Source: Pseudocercospora fijiensis CIRAD86 (taxonomy: Eukaryota > Ascomycota > Dothideomycetes > Mycosphaerellales > Mycosphaerellaceae). From it: a DNA stretch of 64,000 nt. The notes beneath the pieces were generated by a model. The model did not search any database. It was given only the letters and a program-made list of their open reading frames with translations, and had not been told where the DNA came from. Positions 54,459-62,299 of the stretch are shown piece after piece. A program made the translations under genes and the position numbers. Where the stretch lies: contig NW_006921536.1 in NCBI RefSeq assembly GCF_000340215.1, positions 198,886-262,885 on the forward strand. Reading direction: 5' to 3'. Numbering within the stretch: position 1 is the first letter of the stretch; the number at the start of each line of letters is the position of its first letter.

Positions 54459-54755
54459 GGTCGCGTCAGCTGGAGATAGTGCAATACCAGCGACACGGTG
54501 ACGAGTGACATAGGCAAGCCCAGCGGTCACCCATCCAGGGCCAAAAATAAGTATAATCATTGAAGTGGCCGTAGCCACGTTTCAGAGATTAAACTGAAAA
54601 GAACAGATCTGTGGTGAACGTCAGTCGATGTCGAGAATGGCGTTTGTCAGGTGCGGTACATACACTACACTTGATCTAAGCCAAAAGGCAAAGCTGCAGT
54701 GCTGTTAGCAAAAGTGTCAAAGTGTATGGGTGGTTGGGTGAGTACGAACAGAGCT
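54459..54755 (-). ncRNA. U2: U2 spliceosomal snRNA, interrupted by introns
   Basis: U2 snRNA pairs with the intron branch site in the spliceosome. Exon 3 is 54608 to about 54459, exon 2 is 54693-54664 (30 nt), and exon 1 ends at 54750. Exon 2 has the stem I core TTTGCCTTTTGGCTTAGATC and ends GTGTAGT; exon 3 resumes ATCTGTTCTTTTCAG, so splicing restores the universal GTAGTATCTG. Stem IIa (TTTCAG/CTGAAA), stem IIb (GTGGC-TACG-GCCAC), Sm site ATTTTTGG, stem III (GGTGAC/GTCACC) and stem IV (GCTGG/CCAGC, loop TATTGCACTATCT) follow in order. Intron 2, 54663-54609, is GTATGT...ACTGAC...CACAG, 55 nt. Intron 1, 54749-54694, is GTTCGT...GCTAAC...TGCAG, 56 nt, and is less certain. Spliced length is about 186 nt, close to the 188 nt of human U2. 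Confidence 0.93.
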
Positions 54756-54784
54756 GGTGGAAGAAGAGGGTCTGGGTTTGCAAG

Positions 54785-54835
54785 TCTATAAGTACGAATT
54801 GCGAAGACGCTAAGTGCGGACCGTCATTGGCGTGA
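54785..54835 (-). promoter_or_regulatory. Putative U2 promoter: TATA-like and CCAAT elements
   Basis: TTATAGA at 54791-54785 lies about 30-35 nt upstream of the proposed 5' end (near 54755), and GCCAATGACG stands about 75 nt upstream. The spacing fits a Pol II snRNA promoter starting at exon 1 and would not fit a start directly at TTTGCC (54692). Confidence 0.45.
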
Positions 54836-55344
54836 CTTAACATACCTCCGGCAGTACAGAACCTACAGGGTGAGAGATTGTCGCGTACGAGCACAAAGCC
54901 ACTGGAAAGAGCTCATCTCTGTGCCGTTCTCACAGAGTTGTACAGCCTCACTGACCAGGAACAAAATGACTCAGCTTTCGAAAGCTCGCGGTACTGACTA
55001 TCGAAATGAACTCAACTTCGACTGCCAGAGGCGCTTGGCTCCAGCCAAGGGGGACGCACAGCTTTGACTGCCTTGAGAACTGCATCAATTTGACCTCCTA
55101 CATGCATGCTGCGCCAAGAGCAAATATTTTGAACTTCATGGTGGAAAATCTGTTCAGCTATTGCTACAAATACAGCCCTTACCGTCTACAGATTGCGACT
55201 CGAACCCTCAAAAAGGCCGCAACTTCGATCATGCCGATGCCATGACTTCGACTATTATTAATACCCAGCTTCATTTCTCCCTGGACCGCACAGCCTCGAA
55301 TCTTGATCTGCAGGCCATGAACATTGAGTATCCAGCAGAAGGGC
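54836..55344. other. Intergenic stretch upstream of U2
   Basis: Between the U2 promoter and the 3' end of the next minus-strand gene. No supported gene. Confidence 0.45.
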
Positions 55345-56175
55345 TTATGCTCCAATCCAGACGCCATGAGGGCGACTCAGGTACACGATAGCGCCAAAGA
55401 GAAAGGCCAACACGATCATCCAGAGCGCAAAAAACATCATACACGTAATCGCGCGTCTCGTCTCGATTTCGCTTTCCGACATCCAGGATTCCTCCGACCA
55501 AGCTCGCTGGAATCGCGACCAGTGATGATGTCGCAGAAATTTCATGCCCCGACGACGACGATGAAGGTTGGGACGAGATGCCCTCAAAGACCGGGCGTTG
55601 ACGAATTGCTCTTCAAGTGTAATCGCCCTCTCTAAGTCAGCTTCGTTGGCAGTCCCGCGTGCACACCGGGCGCGGACATTTTGTGCGCATTTTGAGAAAA
55701 ATTCTTGCAGGAGACGTCGTAGTCCCAAAGTGTAGTCAGGAGGCAAATCTCTTGCGCACTCGGAGTACCCTGGCAGCGAGCTGAGTTGGGAGTCTGAAGC
55801 TGAATCGGAATCCACAACCTCCACATTTACGGAACCATAGTTCTCTGGTCCATCATGATTTAGAAGCATGGCATGCTCGGAGGTACTTGCTGTGTCGCTG
55901 GGGAGGTACATCCTTTCCTGCACGAAGCCATCTTGGGTTGTCTGAATTCTGGAGAGACCGGGCATTTCCGGACAAGAGCAATGTCGGTTTTGCTGATTTT
56001 GGCACATCGGCGGCTCGTTGAAAGAGACTGGCAGAATGTGTCGATTTCCACCACGGACCATGTCGTCGACGAAGTGCTTTGTTGCCTTGATGTGCTTGAA
56101 GAAAATGATCTCTGCTCGCTTGGAAATTTCTTGTTGCAGCAGAATTGATGTACCGGCAGTCTCGTGCTCGATCAT
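55345..56175 (-). CDS. Hypothetical protein with C-terminal membrane anchor
   Basis: 276 residues, single exon, ATG 56175. The N-terminal half is soluble and acidic with a short His/Cys-containing stretch (NEPPMCQNQQNRHCSCPEM) and a Ser/Asp cluster (VVDSDSASDSQLSSLPGYSE). PPDYTLGLRRLLQEFFSKCA begins a helical part, an Arg-rich segment follows (RASRPNLHRRRRGMKFLRHH), and one membrane span stands near the C-terminus (ITCMMFFALWMIVLAFLFGA). The basic flank before the span suggests the N-terminus is cytosolic. Not a recognised family. It neighbours another membrane protein of unknown function on the opposite strand. Confidence 0.65.
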   Translation of the reverse strand: MIEHETAGTSILLQQEISKRAEIIFFKHIKATKHFVDDMVRGGNRHILPVSFNEPPMCQNQQNRHCSCPEMPGLSRIQTTQDGFVQERMYLPSDTASTSEHAMLLNHDGPENYGSVNVEVVDSDSASDSQLSSLPGYSECARDLPPDYTLGLRRLLQEFFSKCAQNVRARCARGTANEADLERAITLEEQFVNARSLRASRPNLHRRRRGMKFLRHHHWSRFQRAWSEESWMSESEIETRRAITCMMFFALWMIVLAFLFGAIVYLSRPHGVWIGA

Positions 56176-56629
56176 AAATTGTGTGGCCTATAAATCCTCG
56201 AAGCCCAGAGGGAACCACATTTGTCCTCAGCCTTATCGTTTTGGATTGATCATGCTGACTAGCAGCTACACGAGCAATCCTGAGGACTTGGAATTCACGA
56301 CCCATAGTGGGAACGGTACGAGATATCTGTATCCTCATGATCCAGAATACGGCGAGGAAACTCGATTGAAATGAAGAAATCTAACTCTCAAGCCAAAAAG
56401 ACAGCAAGACGCAGCCTCGCCATTCAAAAAGCTTAAATTATAACCTCACGACCGCCAAGCTTGGTTCCAAACTCAGACTCCAATGTGTCCAGCTACCAGA
56501 CCACAACCTCCAATCGATCAACTGTCAACTCTACAAAAATAAGGTCTAACTGCCTAGAACCGACTCGATTAATCTAGTATACTAGAAATGAGAGGAGAGG
56601 GATCTTGCTTCAAATGAAGGAAGCAGATT
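56176..56629. other. Divergent intergenic stretch
   Basis: Lies between two start codons pointing away from each other and should hold both promoters. AT-rich around 56440-56580. No clear elements seen. Confidence 0.45.
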
Positions 56630-57523
56630 ATGAGGAAGGCGCCAGGTATTTCGATATTTCTGGAGACCTCCAAGTCCAGAACCTCCGTGGACTTCGCTAG
56701 CATTAGCGAGTATCTCGCCGTGGCGAAAAATGGCGAATGTGAAGTAAAAACTTTCCACCTCTTTCCTGCACTATGTGAAACACGCAAAATGGTCCACAAA
56801 GATCCACAAATGACAACAGAACCTCACTTCCGCGACCTCTCTAGTTCGAAGTCTTCTCGCATTTCTGGTCGAACCATCGCCACCTCCTCACAGCTCATCA
56901 TGAACCTCTTGTGCATGCTCGTCGACTGTATCCATGAAGACTGGCAGACAGATAATCCGACTCACGGAAGTACGATACGTCAAGGCCTGTTCCACCTGCT
57001 GCGATTCTTTCTGGCGCTTCTGCTGACAATTTTGATACCGCTCACCATCGACTTGCTCCTGATCGTCTCAAACGTGACGGCACGCTGGTTCTACTCCACG
57101 GACGACCGTGCATCGCTCAATTTCCGCCGCTAACTACGCCTGCTTCTCATCTTTGCGCCGATTGTCAATGTCGTCGCAGCTACAGCCATCCGGTTCTGCA
57201 CGGCGCTTACATTCGGCGAAAGCGTCGTTTACGGCAGCACCGCGACGGTTATCTGCCAAAGTCTTATTGTGGTGATGCCGCTTTTCCTGGCAAGCGTTGA
57301 ATGGATCATGGCTTGCGTGAACGCCATCGACCTCTGGGTTGGAGTGAGATTTGGACCTACGGTTGATGCGGCGACGATTCACAGGTTATCTGAGAACGTG
57401 TCGAGGTTGATTGAGAGACGTCGGGAACAGAACGTCAGAAGAGCAGCAGAGGATGTGGTCACGCAACTGGTACAGGGTGGTCAGCAGGAACAGGAGCCGC
57501 CGCCACCGCCGTACGTGCAATGA
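56630..57523 (+). CDS. Predicted multi-span membrane protein, frame broken by a TAA
   Basis: A frame of 298 codons from ATG 56630 to TGA 57523 has a single internal TAA at 57131-57133 after codon 167. Before it: soluble N-terminus, then hydrophobic LLRFFLALLLTILIPLTIDL continuing LLIVSNV. After it, in the same frame: LRLLLIFAPIVNVVAATAIR, then VICQSLIVVMPLFLASVEWI, and a basic cytosolic-like tail with a heptad helix (HRLSENVSRLIERRREQNVR) ending PPPPPYVQ. The two halves make a coherent three- or four-span protein. TAA lies in GCTAAC, a branch-point consensus; a 72-nt intron 57108-57179 (GTGCAT...CGCAG) would remove it in frame. Otherwise it is a mutated gene. Confidence 0.6.
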
Positions 57524-58184
57524 GCGTTGGATGTCGTTTGGATGCCACTCAGTCTTCGAGTACCACACTCCCCCGCCACAGGAGAATCAGGGATCGTGGC
57601 GAAGATTGAAGACCCACGAGTCTAGGCAGAAGGGCAAGACAGGAAGGCCGATCGCAAGGTTACAGACAGTCTGGAGAAGCACACGGGGGTTCGAAAGGGA
57701 GGGGAAGGCTGCTAGACACGTCAATCTCAATCAAGTGATACATAAGCGAAGGCCAAGGGTATCTTTCAAAGCACTCCACTCGCCTGGTCTTCATTCCAGT
57801 CATAGTCTTCTTATCGCCTGCTCGTGCCTCCGTATCCTGTACTAGTAATGTACGTAATGCTCTCATAAGTAGTGCTTCTCGAACCTGAAGATCGCAGGAC
57901 AGCTGAGAAGGAATTAGTCAGGAATGAAGACTCCGTTGAAGTGCTCTCACATTTCGAGCTCTGGCTTTAAGCCGACGAGGCCGAAGTCCAGATATTGGAG
58001 GATGGACTCGAGCTGTATGGGTTGGTTGTGGAGGTGCTCCAATCGAATGGGTCAAAAACGAAGTGCCTTCTGATGAAGATTGGCGTTTCCTCGAGTGCGA
58101 TCGAGGTCTTGTGTAGTGAGGGCTCGTTGTAGAAGAGGAAGGAGTGCTGCAGTGGCAGATCTGATTGTCCAAAAGAAAGTGCTC
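57524..58184. other. Intergenic stretch between converging genes
   Basis: 3' flanks of the membrane-protein gene and of SARAF. Overlapping ORFs have no motifs. Nothing else seen. Confidence 0.5.
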
Positions 58185-59265
58185 TCAGCGTCGCCTCGTG
58201 CCTCCGAATCCTGTAGATTCATGCCTACTGCTGCTTGGCGTGGAGGAGCCGCCTCCCCAGCTTGACCCTCCTCCGTAGCTAGGTGACCTGTTGCTGCTAC
58301 CGAACCATCCCGAAGGTTCTGTTTCTCGGTAGTCAGGTTGACGGCGGCCTCCTCCAAACCAGCTTGATGGGCCTGGTTGCGGGTCCTCGTAGCGGGTCCG
58401 ATTGTTGCGGTTGGCAAATTGGCTTGCTGCGTATCCTGCTGCTGCGCCGGCGGCTGTGCCAGACCAGAAACCTACAGTTGTATTGATATCAGTATGGCAG
58501 TTCACACAGCAATGCGAGATTTGACCCACCTGGCCGCCATTGTTGATTATTGCTAGAGCTCGAGCTTGAAGATCTGGTATTGCTGTAAGTCTTCGGTTTT
58601 GGCTGGGCTCGAGGCGTGTACGGTGGTGGAGGATCATCGTTACTACCGTCATCACCTCCACCACCTCCCCAGCCACCGCGTCCTGTACGGCGACCAGCAT
58701 TGCCATGATTGTTGCGGCCACCATTCCAGACGCTGTAGATGATCACACCGACCACGAACAAGAAGAATAGCCAGAACAATAGCGTCGGAATCGTATCGTT
58801 AACATCGCTTCCAGAATATGAGTCCGGCTTCGATCGCCATGCTCGCTGTGTGCCGTACTTTGTTTCCCCCTCTGGCGTAAGCATGAGCCGGTACTCGACA
58901 CCACATGATCCTTTGAGAATGTATGGGTCATTCGGAGAGTCGTAGCCCTCACAGATGACGTCTGTGCTTCCCAGCTTGAATTCCGGAGGCAGGCTTGCCT
59001 TGCACGTCCATTGGACATCTTCAGAATCGTACTCAGATCCAGAGTTGGTGCATCTCATGACATCGACTTCGTACTTCCCTCTGGCATTGCCGCCGACGCA
59101 TTTGAGCTGAGGTATGGCTGACACGCGGCGATGAGAGGTTTTGGCGTCACTGCGTAGAGTCAAGGTCTTAACTTGAGAGAGCTTGACCGCATCATTCTTT
59201 TTGGAGTATGCGAGTGCGGTCGTCGTTGTCGCCAAGACGACTGCTGCAATAGTGTCGAAGCGCAT
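58185..59265 (-). CDS. SARAF/TMEM66-like protein
   Basis: Relative of the ER membrane protein that moderates store-operated calcium entry in animals. Two exons, 59265-58530 and 58471-58185; intron 58 nt (GTGGGT...CTGTAG); 340 residues. Signal peptide 1-19 (MRFDTIAAVVLATTTTALA). The lumenal domain carries the family motifs VKTLTLRSDAKTSHRR, IPQLKCVGG, EDVQWTCKASLPPEFKLGST and VICEGYDSPNDPYILKGSCG with conserved Cys. One membrane span follows at about 165-190 (TLLFWLFFLFVVGVIIYSVW). The cytosolic tail is Gly-, Ser-, Pro- and Trp-rich (RGGWGGGGG; PPPPYTP; PSSWFGGGRR), includes an FWSGTAAGAAAGYAASQF hydrophobic stretch and ends FGGTRRR. PPPPY resembles a WW-domain ligand. Yeasts lack a STIM/Orai system, so the role in fungi is unknown. 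Confidence 0.9.
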
Positions 59266-59600
59266 GTTGGCGATGCTGTGGTCGACCGAAGTCAATTATC
59301 GATTGCGATGTTCTGTTGAAGGAATGGTGTTGCGCTCTACAATGAAGATTTCAATATGTCAGTGGCAAGCATTGTCACGAATGGAAAGCTGTTCACAGGA
59401 CAGTTGGCACATTCAAAAGAAAGCTCCAGATGTTGCCTTGCGAAGGTGGCGAGCGAGCAACCTGAGGCAGCAATGCTGAGTCATCCTTGAAGATCGCAAC
59501 TTCCTCGACTTCACAACTTAGGTGTCTGTATATCAGCAACTCGCGCTGATTGGCTCGACCCACTTTTACCCCTGTCCCACCCCCAACCTCGAGTTGCTAG
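59266..59600. other. SARAF promoter region
   Basis: Normal composition up to about 59590, where RIP sequence begins. It should contain the SARAF promoter. No motif seen. Confidence 0.4.
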
Positions 59601-60679
59601 TAACTCCCCTAATGAATTTAGTTAAAATATGCTTTAAATTCTAAAGGGCTTTAGGAATATAGTAATTTCTACTAAGGTTGCTAGCGATAACTTAATAAAG
59701 CTAAAGTTAACGTATAGTATAGCCGTTACGCTAAATTCGAGGTATATCTACTTGCTCTTACTCTTATTGTCTATTACCGCTATATCTACCGCTACTATAT
59801 CTACTACCGCTGCCGCTACTAAAGGTCCTACTATTAAATACTCGTTACCGTTTTTCTAATAGAAATCGGCGGTCTCTAATAAAGGTAGACGCTTCCTCGT
59901 AACTTAGTTATAATATATCGATTAGCGACTATTATAGTATATATTATCGGAGGTTTAATAGCTATAGCGTAGGTATATAAGTAGCGATTATTAAGTAACG
60001 AAAACCGCTTAGTATAGCAGGCGTATATAGAAGTCGCTATTAGTAAAGGATATAGCGCATAACGTCTATTAAACTACCGTCGTTTAAAGAAGGTATATTA
60101 TATCGATAGGTACCGTCGCCTATAGCGTATATATTCTAAAGTACCGAGTTAGTAACCTGCGTAGGTTTAAATAGCGACGGCGGAGGTTACTAGAAGGAAG
60201 GCAGAGGAGGTTAGTAACTATATCTATACTAATTAGTATAGAAACTAGTCGCTATATACTCTAGTACGCGTTAAGTGCCCTCGCCTAGTACGAACAAGTC
60301 CCTTACCTATCGCGGTTGTTATACTTAGTAAGATTGTTATTACTAGTAGTAGTAGTAGTAGATTAATAGTAAGGCGCCTACGCCTATATCGACCTACGCC
60401 TATTAAATAGCAAATAATATACTATCGTCGTATTACTATTAATATTACTAGAGCTATTATAATAGCTCTGCTGCTATTAGGGCTAAAGAGGCTATACGTA
60501 ATTAGCATATAGTTAGGCCGAGTAAAGCCGGGGTCTCGGTGCCTTAGGCAGGGCTTAGCGCTTAGCGTTAGGCTAACTTGCCTGCCTTCCTCCCTTTTCT
60601 CTTAGATCTCTATCGAATACTACCTATACCTACTACTACCCTATCTACCTGCTAATATAACCCTTCTTATATAGTATTC

Positions 60680-62260
60680 GATCTACCCTTTAAGGGCAGC
60701 AGCTAGATAGTCCTTATTTTAAGCTTTTAGCGGTATAGCTACGAAAACTATCGATTTAACTATATTACGCCCGAAGGACGGGACCTATACGTACTATTCT
60801 ACTAAGAACAACCGTACTAATTATTAAGCAAGGCCTTCTATACGGCCTATTATACTAAGTCAATCGTACTAGACTAATACCTACTAATTCCGCTATATCC
60901 GTATCTTAGGGGCTAACAATACATTATTAGCGTTATCCCCTATTATAATAGCCGGCTTATTACGAAGCAATAACAACCGTGCTGCCGCTAGCAGCGCTAG
61001 CAATAACAACACTAGTAGCATAATTCCCGCTGAAGTGCCTACTAAAGTGCCTCCTACTAAAGAGCCTGCCGGAGAGCCTATTAAAGAAAAACCTATAATT
61101 CTAGATAACGACCTAGAATTGCCTATCGACGACATTCTTAACAATATTGTTAACCGTCGATATAGCTAACTAGCCTTTAGGCCCCAACTAGTAGGGAGAC
61201 TCTAAGAAGCTACCTAAAACAGGCTTACTGCCCTACGTTAAGAACAATAGCTAAAGGATAATCTCCTCGAGATTCGCCGCCTATAGGAAGCCCTAACAAC
61301 TACTACTAGACTAGAACTAGTAGCAGGACCTTCTATTTAAAAGAAGGATGCTAAGCTTAAAGACTGTACCGTATTTGATAGCTCTAGCCGCAAGCAGTAT
61401 AATAATTACATACGTGATTATAAACTTAACTAGCGAAATGCACTAAGGGCTCTTCTAGACGACTATTCCTTAGTTATTTACGCTATGCAGTACATTAATA
61501 GTAACCTAAAGCGCACCTAGGACGACTATTTCGATTCCCTTAATAATTAGACTGCTATTTAGTAGAAAACCTATAAGACTATTATGCTAGACACTCTTAG
61601 AAACCCGATACTAAGACAATAGCATACTTAGGACTAATACCTTCGAGCTAAACAAAAGACTAACTAGTCGGCTCGTTTATTTGAGGCCTATTTAAAGACC
61701 CTCGAGGATGACCTTCTAGCTAAGACTAATTCTATATAGATCTCGGAAATACGCCTAAAACTAAGATAGGAATTAGTCCTTAAATTGGACCGCCGCCGTA
61801 TGTTTAAACAGACTAATCTTATACGTATTTAATTCATAGTTAAAGTCGAGACTATAGAGCGTATAGTATAGCTCTAATAACGGTTGGAATCTAAGATACG
61901 CCTAGCTACCTATCGTAGCCGCGGAGGAAACTAAGGTTCCTACTAGAACAATAGTGCTAATAATAGGAACAGTAATAACGACCGAGGAAGAGGCCGTAGC
62001 CGACGGCTATATAGAGGAGGCCGCGATAGGGGCCGTAGAAGGGGCTCGTATCCCTATAGTACTAATCGTTCGGCTAACAATAGCGGCAATAGCTATAGCA
62101 ATCCCCTAACCGGACTAAAGTGCTTCAATTGTAATAGCACTAGCTATCTACTAGGCTAATACGACAAACCTAAGGACTAGGCCCGAATCGACCGCGCTAC
62201 TACTAAGCACCGAAAGCACCTTTTAGTAGCTAACGCTACCCCTATAGGCTAACCTTCTTA
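60680..62260 (+). pseudogene. Gypsy gag, RIP-inactivated
   Basis: Reading through stops gives a capsid-like helical region (about 61370-61870, e.g. YNNYIRDYKLNQRNALRALL, YLRAKQKTNQSARLFEAYLK) and a basic RGRGRSRR/RGGRDRGRRRGS stretch, then a degenerate zinc knuckle CFNCNSTSYLLGQYD near 62120. In the intact family this packages the element RNA. Confidence 0.65.
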
Positions 62261-62299
62261 TTAGTCGAAAAAAGAATAAGCGCCGCACTAACTATTAGC

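Noticed and set aside
55180..55215. GACTCGAACCC, resembling a tRNA B box
   Set aside because: The flanking bases cannot form the T stem, and no A box or acceptor stem is nearby.
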